Assembly (NCBI GenBank): GCA_030248195.1
Contig: JASAND010015492.1
Location: 26,715-90,714 of the forward strand
From: Trissonchulus latispiculum
Lineage: Eukaryota; Nematoda; Enoplea; Enoplida; Ironidae
DNA length: 64,000 nucleotides
Reading direction: 5' to 3'
Both the position numbers and the translations under genes were made by a program. The notes below the pieces were generated by a model that was not told the origin of the DNA, did no database searches, and worked only from the letters and a program-made list of their open reading frames with translations. This document shows, in pieces, positions 1-11,011 of the stretch; within the stretch, counting starts at the first letter, position 1, and each line of letters opens with the position of its first letter.

Positions 1-1160
1 AGAATAAGGTCAATATTGAGTTTAGAAGTCCATAAAACCGTTATAAACGTGTATTTCTCGCGATAATAAACACGTTAAGCCAAGAATTTGAACTTTTTTG
101 AAAAATCTTACAAACTTTACCCTAAAAATGCCCAAATTTTGGCCAATTTTCGCGCCTTCGGCCCCCCCCCCCCAGTTGGGGGGGGGGGCGGGGGCCCCCA
201 AAAATTTCTGGGGGGTTTGGAAAAATGGCTGGGGGGGTTACCCCCCCCCAATCATAGGTGTAACGGGGATTTGGGTTGGGGGGGGCCCCCTCCCCCCAAA
301 ATTTGGGGGCGGGCCCCCTTTTTAGACCTCCCCCAAACCCCCCCCAAGACCCCCCCCCAAACCTCCCCCAAAAATTTTTTCCTATTTTTATGCCAAAAAT
401 CGCATTTTCAGCCATTGCTAATGCGAAAAAACATCCAACCATTAACTAATTTTAACATTAGACAGGGGTTTTAAACTCGAAAACTTGGTTGCCAACATGT
501 TTCTAACTACAAAATAAGGTCAATATTGAGTCAGAAAGTCCATTAAACTGTTGAAAACGTGTATTTCACGCACTAATGAACACTTTAAGCCAAAAATTTG
601 AACATTTTTGAAAAATTTTGCAAAATTTACCCTAAAAATACCCGATTTTTGGCCAATTTTTCGCGCCTTCGGCGCGACTACCCCCCCCCCCCCCCGGGGG
701 GGGGGGGGGGCCGGGGGCCCCCAAAAATTTTTGGGGGTGGTTTGGAAAAATGGCTGGGGGGGGTTACCCCCCCCAAACCTCCCCCCAATTACACCTATGC
801 CCCCAATTACACCTATGTTTGGGGGGAGGGGTAAGAAAAATTTTCCAGGGGGGGTCGGCGAAAAATTTCGAAAAAAGTCGGTTTTTCGTTAAAAAACTTG
901 AAAAATTTTCTCAGTTCACAGCTACATATGTTTAACGATTTTTTGCTTAAATAAGCGAATTCTAGCAAATTTTCGCTAATTTTTGGAATTTTTTGGAAGG
1001 GGACCTAAAAATTTAGGTAGGGGTTTGAAAATTTTTAGGGGGGAGGGGTCTGAAAAAATCGATTTGAGGGGAGGGGTAGGAAAAAATTTTTAGGGGGGGG
1101 TTGGCGACCCCTCCATTTGGGGGGAGGGGTCACCCCCCCCCCCTAACACACCTATGGTTC
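1..1160. repeat. G/C-tract dispersed repeat, two tandem units of about 512 bp plus tail
   Basis: The words around position 5 (aaggtcaatattgag) recur at about 517, and the two units stay alignable for roughly 400 bases, giving a period near 512 bp. Each unit has an AT-rich part and a core of long G and C runs with the word cataggtgta or its complement (about 253, 788 and 1147). The same family appears in reverse orientation at 21.28-22.06 kb and 62.83-63.1 kb, and partly at 37.5-37.85 kb. Open frames here are glycine/proline-rich products of the G/C runs and are not genes. I see no coding sequence. Confidence 0.8.
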
Positions 1161-1249
1161 GTTCGTGCCACCATCAATCGTACACATACATGGGCAATGG
1201 ATGCGACCGTGGCCTATACAGCCAACGAAAATTTTGCGCGGGGGTCAAA

Positions 1250-1350
1250 AACTTTTCTCAACTTTGTCAAGCGATTACTTCAGCTAGAAAGCAGCATTCG
1301 GGGCAACTAAAAAGGCTCTCGAAGCATTTTTGTGCAAAACACACGTAGAG
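1250..1350 (+). repeat. Fragment of the TTAA-flanked MITE family
   Basis: About 90 bases around gcgattacttcagctagaaa match the interior of the copies at 3.35 kb and 57.63 kb. No termini remain, so this is a short relic. Confidence 0.65.
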
Positions 1351-1404
1351 GCTGTAGCTCAAGTTGAAAATAATTTTTTTATTTCTTATTGTGTATATAT
1401 ACTA

Positions 1405-1528
1405 AATTTAAGTATACGAAAAAATGTACGAAGTGTCAGTATACGAAGTGTCATTATACGAAAACGAAATGTAAGTATACCAAATGTCACTCAGTATACG
1501 AAATGTCAGTATATGAAATGTAGGAGAA
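1405..1528 (+). repeat. Minisatellite, about 17-bp unit of the type agtatacgaaatgtc
   Basis: Six or so imperfect copies of a tatacgaa-rtgtc word lie head to tail. The array sits just upstream of another G/C-tract block (1538-1770) that contains the word cggatccagg, which is also found in the hAT-type terminus at 16.45 kb. Confidence 0.7.
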
Positions 1529-1759
1529 CCCTCCGAACCAGGTGCGGATCCAGGGGGGGGGGGGGAGCGGCATAGGTGTGTTAGGGGGGGGGGGGAGGTG
1601 GGGCACCCCTACCCCCAAATGGCGGCGGGGTCGCAGGACGCAGACCCGCCTCCCCCTCAAAAATTTTTTTCTAATCCTCCCCCCCCCAAATCGACCTTCT
1701 TCGGCCGACCCCCCCCTAAGAATTTCCAACCGCTTCCCTAAATTTTTGCAAATTTTTTG

Positions 1760-2122
1760 CCAATAATCCGAAAATTTTCAAAAACTTAGCAAAAATTGCT
1801 AAAATTTGCTTAATTATCCTAAAAATCGCTAAAAATTGAGAATTTTTCAGTTATATATTTAACGGAAAACCTATTTTTCGACAACCCCCCCACCTCAAAA
1901 ATTTTTCTCATTTATTATTATGTTATTTTATGCTATTATGCTATTTCCGTGCTAACATCCTGGGACCAGTCTCGTATTTTTAGGCCAAAAGATAACAAAG
2001 TTTAGGTTCTTGGCTTTAGGCTCCCAGTAACTAGAGAAGACACGGGATTGGTTGTTATGGCAGGAAAGAGGACACGAATATGAACATTTTTGCTTTTACA
2101 ACCTTTGAGCTATCTCCAGTGG
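1760..2122. other. Unannotated AT-rich stretch
   Basis: There is no open frame, RNA gene or clear repeat here apart from short poly-A/T runs. The sequence resembles the AT-rich flanks of the G/C-tract repeats elsewhere in the window. Confidence 0.4.
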
Positions 2123-2126
2123 TTAA

Positions 2127-3097
2127 GGTGGTAGTACCACTACCGGGGTGGACTTTGAACAGATGCTGTGAACTAAATACTTAATGAATCGGCTTGAAAT
2201 TTGGCAAATTTGTTCTTTATCATGTTTTACATCAGATGAGCTGATCTATGACGCGGCGGGTACTGGCTTGCTGTCTACACAATAGGAAATGTATTAAAAG
2301 CTTTAAATTTAAATGTATCCTTCAATCCTTTATGAAATCGTTTGAGATTTTCAGTATATGGTTAGTTTACATATACGCTCAGGCCGTTCTTTTAGTTTTT
2401 CGTAAAAGTGATTTTTCCGTTTTTTAGCGTGTTTTGAAAATTTGTAAATGTTATATCTTGCTTAATATTGCGTTTTTCCAAAAACCAAGAAAACGGCCTG
2501 AGCGTATGCTGATGCAAAACTTATTTGCAAAATTTGGTCCATTTTGACTGAAGGAGTGACGAAAAAATCAAAAACAAAAATTCTGTAATTTTTCATTGTT
2601 TGCTTTGGCTTTCGAAATTTCCAATGCTTTCAAGCAGCTGCAAAGTGCTTTCTATTAAATAATGCACATAAATAACGCAACAGGAACCGTTAAAACCCAA
2701 TAGATTTAATTTTCGGATATCCTGTTTTTACTTTACATTATGTGTGCAAACGGTCAACGTAATTCAGCTATATCAGCTATATATCAGCTATTCAGCTTCA
2801 ACCGCTTGTAACTTTTGATAGAAACCACGTACTGAAGAGATATGCACATCATTTTAAAGCGCATTTTGCGCTCTTTCACGTAGTTCAGTAAAATTTAGTA
2901 TACGAAACTTAAATAAAATTTTTACTATTTGCGCATGCGCAAAGCCACGATGGTAGCTAGCCAATTATGCACTCTCTGACACCAAGATTTTGAGCAAAGA
3001 TAGTCTGCCAACCAGTTTTGCATTATCCAATGTTTTGTCAAGATTGCTTCATCCATAGAAAAATTATGCAGAAAATCCCGCTAGTGGTACTACCACC
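2127..3097. mobile_element. MITE with perfect terminal inverted repeats and a TTAA-like target
   Basis: The left end ggtggtagtaccacta (2127) is repeated as an exact complement at 3082-3097. The left flank is TTAA (2123-2126) and the right flank is TTAG (3098-3101), consistent with a TTAA target that has since mutated. The length is 971 bp with no transposase. Inside is a nested hairpin: 16-bp perfect arms acgctcaggccgtt and its complement at about 2372-2387 and 2493-2508. At about 2932 there is a 16-bp palindrome, tttgcgcatgcgcaaa. The TTAA target suggests a piggyBac-type system, but mariner-like TA targeting cannot be excluded. Confidence 0.75.
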
Positions 3098-3284
3098 TTA
3101 GGTCAGTAGAAGCAAAAAACTGCTTTTTGGGTCAAAAAATGGCTATTTTCGAGGAAATCAGTTTCTTCAAAATTACTGCCACATGTTAAGGACAAAGTTG
3201 GCTTATTTATGCTCAATCGATACAGCGTTTAAATGCACATTTTATGAATGCGGACGATTTTTTTATTTTTTGTGAAATCGCACT

Positions 3285-3957
3285 TTGTTATAAAGAAATA
3301 AGCTGAAGTGTGTGCGTAATCTGTATTTTGTCTACTTTTTCCAAATTTGTCAAGCGATTACTTTAGCTAGAAAGCAGCAATCGGGGCAACTAAAAAATCG
3401 TCCCTGGGTATATTTGTGCAGAACACATCTGTGAAGTAGCAGCCCTCCAACTTGCATGGTGAATGCTCCACAATCTTTGGAAAAAATTTGTCGTGTTTTT
3501 GCAAAAACTACATTTTTATGATAGCAGCCTACAGGACAGCAGTTGGAAGACGATCATGCGTCGGATAATTTGTCTCTATGATACCTTCAGATCAACGTCG
3601 TTAGTTTGATTTGACGGCTTGCGTAGTTCAAGAAATATTGGATTATTTGATTTCTGCAAAAATGACAAGTTTTCGACGCCAAAACAAGAAAATCGGCTAT
3701 AACTCACGGTAGAGAAAAGCTAGAAAGTTGGTTTCAATAGCAAAAATGTGAAGCTCAATGAGATCGTTCTAATGAATATAGTCATAACTGTATAGCTGCT
3801 GCCAAACTTTCAGAAAATGGGAAGAACCGCCTTGACCGGAAATTTCGAATTTTTGAATCGGGATTGCACGGATTTCGGAAAGTTTCGTCAAATTTCTTCT
3901 TGATTTACGTCGCCAACTAACAATATGTGCCCAAAAGGAATCACCACCATAAGTGAG
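3285..3957. mobile_element. Partial copy of the 57.3-kb TTAA-flanked MITE
   Basis: From about 3285 to 3957 the sequence aligns with the 3' two thirds of the element at 57270-58244. Shared words include ttagctagaaagcagcaatc and caaaaggaatcacc, the latter at the right terminus. The left end is missing, replaced by unrelated AT-rich sequence after the MITE ending at 3097. No protein is encoded. Confidence 0.7.
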
Positions 3958-4035
3958 GGTACTCAAAAGTGACCTCAAAAACGTTCATCAGCGAAGTTCG
4001 AATTTCGGCTGCTATTTACTAAGGGAAAATCCTAG

Positions 4036-4140
4036 GCAACCCATACTATGCATGTGACATGTCGTGACTGTGGGCTATCGATACATGTATAGACGTTCCC
4101 AGTCGGACTTCTGAGCCGTCCTGGGGTGGATGATTTTTTT
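4036..4140 (+). repeat. Dispersed repeat, first copy
   Basis: The word tatgcatgtgacatgtc with its surroundings recurs at about 8004-8100. In both copies it is followed by a gattttttgtg-like word. Its nature is unknown. Confidence 0.5.
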
Positions 4141-5420
4141 GTTAAAATTTTAACAAATCCGGAAAATTACAGGCCAGTGTCTCTAACGTGTATGTGTGCA
4201 AAATCATAGAGAAAGTTCTGAAAGAATTTCTGCTCGATCATCTCCTCAGAAACAAACATATAACCAAAGAGCAACATGGCTTCATATCCCACCGATCAAC
4301 ACAAACTCAGTTGCTGGAGTGCATAAATTCATATTCCTTCAAACAAAATGAGAGGGAGGGAGTGAAAGCTGTATATCTGGATATCTGTAAAGCCTTTGAC
4401 TCCATTTCTCATGTTAAGCTAGTAGGCAAGCTGTACCCATAAAGTATTACTTTAGTAGTGCTTTACATTGGTTCAGCGCTTTTTTTAAGCGGAAGGATCC
4501 AATGCGTCAAGGTTAATGATGTTTTGTCAAATATAGGTGATGTAGTGGAGTCCCCCAAGGTAGTGTTCTTGGACCTGTACTGTTTTGAATCTACATAAAT
4601 GACTTACCTAATGTATGTGTCAATTCTGATGTTAAAATGTTTGCTGGAGACAAAAAATATACTTTTAGGGAAATTCTTTGGTCGATTTTGAAAATTTTTG
4701 AGAGATTGTAGAAATATTTTTGAATAAGCTTCAGAAAACCAGCATTCGATAGCGTTTCATAAAAGCTCACCACTTGAAATTGGTGCTCCCTATCTCGCGG
4801 GTGATTTTCTGATGAATGGATGCAAAATACCAAAAGTTGAAATTGTAAAAGATTTAGGAGTTTATGTATCCCACGACTTAAAGTTTTCGACGCATTTTGA
4901 CAAAATTAGTGCGAAAGCCTATCAAAAAACTGCAGTGATTTTTAAGTCATTTTGTTGAAGGAATCTGAAATTTTTACTGTCAAGGTATATACTGTATGTC
5001 AGACCAATCTTGGAGTATAATTCTTGCGTGTGGTCACCACATTTAAAAAAAGGATATCATCAAACTTGAATCCGTTCAGAGTAGATTCACTAAAAGAATC
5101 CCTGAAATTAACGATTTTTCTTTCAGGTATCGTCTCAAAATAACGGGGCTTGAGACTTAGGAAACCCGCAGATTAAAGGCAGTTCTACGCAAGCTTACAA
5201 AATAATTTACCAGTTGGATAATGTCTATTCTGCTGAATTCTTTACATACGCTGGGCAAACCGGCATCCGGGGTCATCCTTTGAAACTAAAAAGTTGTAGG
5301 CACAGGCTTGATTGCAGAAATGACTCTTAGAGTAATTCCACTTTGGAACAATTTAGATCCTGAAATCGTAACCGCTCGAAACCTTATGCAAATTAATAAA
5401 CAACTCCTACACTAGGTTGA
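4140..5420 (+). pseudogene. CR1/L2-like non-LTR reverse transcriptase, decayed
   Basis: Conceptual translation in shifting frames gives the ordered blocks of a CR1-type reverse transcriptase. First come NYRPVSL near 4160 and QHGF.S.RSTQTQLLE at 4280-4325, then a DICKAFDSISH block (motif A) near 4378-4410. SGVPQGSVLGPVLF lies near 4550, the degraded active-site region FAGD in place of FADD near 4640, DLGV..S.DLKFS.H near 4852, and YVRPILEYNSCVWSPH..K and QSRFTKRIP near 5000-5105. Frames are broken by several stops and indels, and the aspartate pair of motif C is lost, so it cannot make an active enzyme. The endonuclease part is absent, so the copy is 5' truncated. The family assignment rests on the VRPILEY/WSP/RFTKR C-terminal pattern. 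Confidence 0.85.
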
Positions 5421-5935
5421 TCTTAGTGTCGCTTAGTGTACGACACGGAGTGATATCTACTTCTGCTGATTCTTGTTTTTATTGTCTACTGCTACTCCAA
5501 TACTGCTGGTTTTTACTGACATAGTGACATTTTAGTGTAGACTAAATCAGGTTTATTCGCGTCTGTGTACCACCTTGCTTGTTACTATTTACATGCATAT
5601 ACTGGTTCATGCAGGCTCCTGCATGATACCCTTTGGTCACACACTGTTGTAAACGTATATGCCTTGTTGACCAAATAAACAATTTCGTTGTTGGTTGTTG
5701 CAAAATTGGGACATCAGAAAATCCAAAAAATGGCCTAAAAATGCAAACTTTTCTGTATTTTAACGCATTTTCCGTGAAAACAAGGCTTGTATTCGCATTT
5801 ATACGCGGTTTCTAAGGGATTTGAAGTCAAAATTTGAGAAAATATTTTCAAAAAATGACAATATTTAGCTAACTTTTTGGCACCAAATAGGGCCTTGAGG
5901 GTAGCCGAAATTTGGGGCGGGAGGGTAAGTAACGC
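5420..5935. other. Unannotated stretch after the CR1 pseudogene
   Basis: This contains the residual 3' part of the retroelement and unremarkable AT-rich DNA. A short frame at 5633-5815 has no recognisable motif. I see no other feature. Confidence 0.4.
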
Positions 5936-6190
5936 GAAAATTTTTTAAAAATAATTAGAAAACAATTAGAAAAAAAATTTGGAAAATTTTCTAATTGTTT
6001 TCTACTTTGGAAAACAATTAGAAAATAATTAGAAAACAATTAGAAAACAATGCTAACATTGTTTTCTAATTGTTTTCTAAATTAGAAAACAATTAGAAAA
6101 TAATTAGAAAACAATTAGAAAAAATTCTATAACTATAGAAAACAATTAGAAAACAATTAGAAAAAATTAAATTTTTTCTAATTGTTTTCT
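5935..6190. repeat. Inverted AT-rich array of the 12-bp word aacaattagaaa, left arm
   Basis: More than fifteen copies of aattagaaaac or its complement gttttctaatt occur in alternating orientation, so a single strand can fold on itself repeatedly. The array ends at the junction ctagaaatgggcttcgtgtg (about 6188), which recurs at each such array (6688 complement, 22045 complement, 37087). Confidence 0.85.
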
Positions 6191-6707
6191 AGAAATGGGC
6201 TTCGTGTGCCCCCCCTCCCCCCCTACCCGACCTCAACTACTCCCCCCCCCCAAGCCGAGCTCAAACCCCCCTCCCCCCCTAAAATTGGGTCCAAACCAGG
6301 TAAAAAATGCAAAATTTTTGAAAAAATTTTTTGCAATTTCTGAAAATTTTTGAAACAAATTCGAAAAAATGGCTATAAATCACATATAAAGAGCTGAAGA
6401 TGGTTATTTATATATAGCAATTACAAGGTAATATACGCAATTATAAACCACAATCTCGGCTAATTTAGGCATTTTTTAGCACAAATTTGTCAATTTTCAA
6501 GCCCTATTTTCGCATACGAAAACTATTGACAGAAGCTTTTGAGTATGTTTAATGTACTGTACATAGAAAAAGGAGCATTTTTAGCTAAAAAAACTTGGGT
6601 TCAGTTTAGGGGGGGGTCCCTCTCCCCCAAATTTCGGATTTTGGTGGGGTCCCCCGAGCCAAATTTGGACTTTCTACTCCCACACGAAGCCCATTTCTAG
6701 AAAACAA
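6189..6707. mobile_element. G/C-tract body bounded by inverted ends, between two AT-rich arrays
   Basis: The body starts with ctagaaatgggcttcgtgtg and ends with its complement cacacgaagcccatttctag, giving near-perfect inverted ends of about 20 bp. The interior (cccgacctcaactactccc, then an AT-rich part) matches 16.27-16.45 kb and 17.58-17.7 kb. At about 6386 it holds the intact target atataaag into which a hAT-type MITE has inserted in the 16-kb copy. There is no coding capacity. Confidence 0.7.
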
Positions 6708-7110
6708 TTAAAAAATTTTTTTAATAAATTTCTAATTGTTTTCTAATTGTTTTCTAAATTGTTTTCTAATTGTTTTCTAATTGTTTTCTAATTATTTTCT
6801 AATTGTTTTCTAAAATCGAGGGGCCACTTTCTAATTGATTTCTAATTAATTTCTAATTCTTTTCTAATTGTTTTCTAATTATTTTCTTATTATTTTCTCA
6901 CAAAAACGACGATTTTTCTAATGTTTTCTAATTATTTTCTAATTGTTTTCTAAAACTTTTCTAATTGTTTTCTAACCAAGTTTAACATATTTTTTCCAAT
7001 TGTTTTCTAATTGTTTTCTAAATTATTTCTAATTGTTTACTATATTTTTCTAGTTGATTTCTATAGCAAGTACAAGCCTCGCAATTGTTTCTAGTTCCTT
7101 TCTAGGGCTT
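6700..7110. repeat. Inverted AT-rich array ttttctaattg, right arm
   Basis: This is the mirror of the 5935-6190 array, mostly in the ttttctaattg orientation, becoming degenerate toward 7100. Together with the left arm it makes a foldback structure around the G/C body. Confidence 0.85.
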
Positions 7111-8885
7111 TTCTGCTGGAATTCTATGTATGCGCACGAGAAAACCCCCTAGGACATGTTTTTAGCCATTTCGGACTGCCCAGTTGGTACCTGGTGGGTC
7201 CGGGAGAGTCCGGAAGGGGTCACGTGACCGTGGATCATATACCGCCAACATACGAAGTCCTAAGTTTCTCTGCCAAGACTACTGGAAATAAGTTATAATC
7301 ACTCACAAACACGGAAAAACAACATTTTAGCCTTTAAAATGGCATTTTAGAGCCACCAGACTTCATACTAGACCCTGCCGGGGGCCATCAGTGACCACTA
7401 AAAGAAAAACCCCATCTAGAAACTAGGTCTGAAAGTTTGGTATCATTCGAAAGCTCTTGGCCTGATAATATCAATAATGTAACGTTTAGCTCCTCCTAAT
7501 TCGTACTAATTAGTTGTGCTGAATTTTTGGTGCAAATATTTAATCAAGAATCGCAGTTTTAAATAATATATGCAATATACTAGCGTTAATTTTTCGAAAA
7601 ATGTTACAAACTTATTTTTGAGGTGCAAGCGCCCCCTGCCTGAAAATTTTCGTCCAAGGTACAAGCCCCCTCAAAATTTTTTGGGGACAAGCCCCCACAG
7701 GAGCCGAGCCGACCCTATGTTAATGTATGATAACAAGTACGAAAAAAATAACCCCGAAAATTCACAAAAAATCACCCACCTAGACGGCTAACAACAAGCC
7801 GCAGCCGGAAAATTTTTTGCATGGTAATAGCCACAAGTCCCCCCAACCCCAACATATGTAAGTTTGGCTGCGAAGCCCAACTCCTCCGACTAGGGTGCCC
7901 AAAATAGTCGACCCACCCAAAATCGGACCCTCGGACAACTTCGGACCAAAATTGAAATTTTTGCTGGTGCTCACTATGGACTTTGCGCAGCTATATACCC
8001 CATATTATGCATGTGACATGTCCTAACTCTAAGCTACCCAACCATATATTGGATTCCCTGCCATGTCCTCTGGCTTCGCCACCGGCGGTTGATTTTTTGT
8101 GAACAAATTCACAAAAGAAAAATTACTACCAACTTTGTGTAAACTGCCTCGGGGGCAACGGGTAGGGCAAAACTAATGCCAAATTCGAGCTCAGCGGCCC
8201 GAAAAACCTATTAAGCGCATGTTTTAGGTACCTTAACCCCCTTCTGGCAGGCGGTCCGGCCGATGGACCCGGCCCGGACCCTCCAGACCCAGGGGGTGGT
8301 CAGGATCACCTATCTGGACAAAAGCTACCTAAAACCTAATGCCAAATTTGAATTCTACGCACCGAAAAACCTATCTAGGCGCGTTTTTAGGCTCCTTGAA
8401 ATAAAATTTTTGGTCAATCACGTGACCCCGAACCAGGTCACGTGCCCCTAGGCCAAGTCACGTGACCATTCCGGATACGAAATCACTCCGCCAAATTGTT
8501 TGGTCTGTGCTTACTAGAGCAACAGAACACAAAATAAGAGGATTTCTAGCTTCCTGGTATCAATAATAAAGGTCAAGCATATTGGTGGTTGTGATTTTTT
8601 TGTGATCAAATGATTTTTTGTGAATTCGTTCACAAAAAAATCACAAAATTTTTTTATTACTCGCGCTACACGAGGGCTACCGGCATGAAATTTGCACCAT
8701 ATGTAAAGAAAGAAAGAAAGAAAGTTTACTTCCAAAAGAACATTGACGACGGACAATCATCAGTCATAAAGAGGGGGTCACTGCCGTTCCATACGTACCA
8801 AAAGTTTCTCGATCGGACTTCATTTGCGAAATTGCCAGCAAAAATTCGATTTTTGATTTTTTTGTGAACATTGCTATATATATGA
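7110..8885. other. Intergenic region with clustered E-box palindromes
   Basis: No gene is recognised. The palindrome gtcacgtgac or close variants occurs at about 7219, 8417, 8435 and 8457. The second copy of the 4.04-kb dispersed repeat lies near 8004-8100. Short frames at 7570-7791 and 8263-8451 have no motif. A (aaag)n run at 8703-8722 is a small microsatellite. Confidence 0.45.
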
Positions 8886-9060
8886 AAAATCATTTAACTA
8901 CAAGAATTGATATTAAAATTTTCCAAAATTGGTCAAATATGGTATCAAAATCAAATCAAATGAAAGCCCTAGGTGAGCCGAGCAACTTTTGTCATAGAAC
9001 TGCATACGTATATACACAAAGTGGCTGTAAAGTGCTGTGCTGGGGTAGGAGAGTGGGGGG
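8885..9060 (+). repeat. Diverged single copy of the 148-bp tandem unit
   Basis: Shared words are aaatgaaagccctagg, gagcaacttttgtcatag and agtggctgta, in the same order as in the array at 10.5-10.97 kb. It is followed by a G/C-tract block at 9050-9390. Confidence 0.75.
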
Positions 9061-9559
9061 GACGCCCCCCCCCCCACTAGCGGGGGGAGGTCCAAAAGTG
9101 GGGGGGGGAATAAAATGGGCTAAAAATGTCAAAAATACCGTATAAAAAGCCTGTTTTCTACAAATACTGTTATAACTAAGCCTAAAGGTGCTCAAAAATT
9201 AAGTTTTGGCACCAAAGTAGACGATTTTTTACCAAAAATTTCCGGCAACGTCGGAAAAATTTTGAAAATTTTGACCAAAAATCCTAACAATTTGGCATTT
9301 TCTGGGCACTTTAGGGTGAGTGGGGGGGACGAGTGGGGGTGAACCCAAGAAGTGCGGGGGGGGGGGCGCGCACCCCCCGCCCCCCAAGTAAAAAAACCAC
9401 TAACTTAAATAACTTAAGTGTGCCCAGTTATATATACGGTGCAGATCACGTCTCTGCTGCTAGAGCGCCAAATTGAGCCTACTAAGAACCCCAGCTCACT
9501 TTCATAACCGGAATTTTTCATAGACAGACCAACACTCACACATATTAAGGAAAATATAT

Positions 9560-9675
9560 AATCATAGGGGTCGCGGTAGCGACCCCTATAATATGAGTGA
9601 AAATGGTCGAATGACCGTGTAAAACAAGGCTGCGCAGAAGCTGCGCAGATTCCTGCGCAGATCCTGCGCAGATTA
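9560..9675 (+). repeat. Perfect hairpin followed by a ctgcgcagat minisatellite
   Basis: The stem aggggtcgc/gcgacccct with a ggta loop at about 9566-9590 is followed by ataatatgagtg. The same architecture with a longer stem occurs at 53.11 kb. Downstream, ctgcgcag occurs four times at about 12-bp spacing (9635-9675). Confidence 0.6.
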
Positions 9676-9679
9676 TGTG

Positions 9680-10505
9680 CGCAAAAAATTGTACGTGTCG
9701 AGTTTAGTATATTTGCCAAGTTTCATCCCCTTACCTCTTTCCGTTAAAAAGTTGCGCCAAAAATCGCTTACGAAAATTGTGTTTTTTCTTTTTTCCGGTT
9801 TCTCGCTTTTGATGTCTCATAAGGCGGTTTTGTAGCTTGAATAACTACAGATAGACAAATTTTTGCCTATGAAACCCATATATATTCTTGTAGTACAAAT
9901 CGAAAATAACAAAATAAGCTAGTTTTTATGCCTCCCGGACCCGGAAAAAATTTTTGGCTGGGGGCCAAAGTCGGCCAAAACGCTAAAATGGCCAAAAAGT
10001 ATGCTTCAAAGGCGCCTTAATAAGTCAGACTGGGCTATATATGGGGCAGTACTGACCATATGGTTAAACAGTACACATATCGGGGTCGTTCAAATGCTAT
10101 ATGATTTTCCGTCTCTGTGCGTAATTTTTCGGTATATACTGGCCGGCCAAAGTTGGTGAATTTTGGGTCGAACTTTGAACTTAATTTTTTCGCTTATTTT
10201 GGTACATGGGTGACCCAAATTTTGCATACAAATGTTTTTTGGGACGGAGAATCGACTCCCGCTAGCAGTTTTGCTGCCCGAGTAACCCAAGTTGCTGGGC
10301 TGGTTCCACTTGACCGTCTGAGGGGTCAAATCGGTAACCGCTTCCCGGAGGTCCATAGCAGACTTTACTTAGCCTCTCCAAACTTTGTCTATAGGGGTTT
10401 TCTGGTGCGCCCAGCTCATTCCCGGTGTCCGTTTTGCCGTCTGGCCCACCCATCTTGCTGTGCTGGTTCCACTTTGCCATCTGGAGGGTCAGGTCGGTGG
10501 GAGGT
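9680..10505. other. Unannotated region with an internal duplication of about 168 bp
   Basis: The words ggttccacttgaccgtctg (about 10300) and ggttccactttgccatctgg (about 10465) mark two diverged copies of one unit. The open frame across 10117-10617 runs through this duplication into the tandem array and shows no domain, so I do not call it a gene. Confidence 0.45.
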
Positions 10506-10967
10506 CATTGGGTCAAAAATGAAATTTTTCAAAAGTGGACAAATTTGGTACCAAATTAAAGCCCTAAGCGATCTGAGCAACTGTTGTCATAGAACTGCAT
10601 GCTCAAAGTGGCTGTAGAGTGCTGTGGTGGGGTGGGGTGGGGACTTGGCGATTTTCGGTCAAAAAAGAAAATTTTCAAAAGTGGTCAAATTTGGTACCAA
10701 ATGAAAGCCCTAGGCGAGCTGAGCAACTTTTATCATAGAACTGCATGCTCAAAGTGGCTGTAGAGTGCTGTGGTGGGGTGGGGTGAGGACTTAGGCGATT
10801 TTGGGTCAAAAATATGAAATTTCTCAAAAGTGGTCAAATTTTGTACCAAATTAAAGCCCTAAGCGATCTGAGCAACTTTTGTCATAGAATTGCATGCTCA
10901 AAGTGGTTGTAGAGTGCTGTGGTGGGGTGGGGTGGGCACTTAGGTGATTTTGGGTCAAAACTAAAAT
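10505..10967 (+). repeat. Tandem array, three units of about 148 bp
   Basis: The word gtggctgtagagtgctgtgg recurs at about 10603, 10752 and (with one change) 10902, each preceded by caaatt/gaaagccctaagcgatctgagcaac-like sequence. The array is cut in its fourth unit, after gggtcaaaactaaaatt, by the 3' end of the retrotransposon on the minus strand, so this is a retrotransposon insertion into a satellite-like array. Confidence 0.85.
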
Positions 10968-11011
10968 TCGTCGTCGTCGTCGTCGTGGGTGGTCGATCAG
11001 GATACCACATC

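Noticed and set aside
88..900. Several open frames of 60-130 codons in G/C tracts
   Set aside because: They are Gly/Pro-rich translations of homopolymer runs, overlap each other on both strands, and recur with every repeat copy.
5935..7110. CRISPR array
   Set aside because: The repeats are short, degenerate, in both orientations and without unique spacers of constant length, in a eukaryotic context.
10117..10617. 166-codon open frame
   Set aside because: It crosses an internal duplication and enters the 148-bp tandem array. It has no domain and atypical composition.
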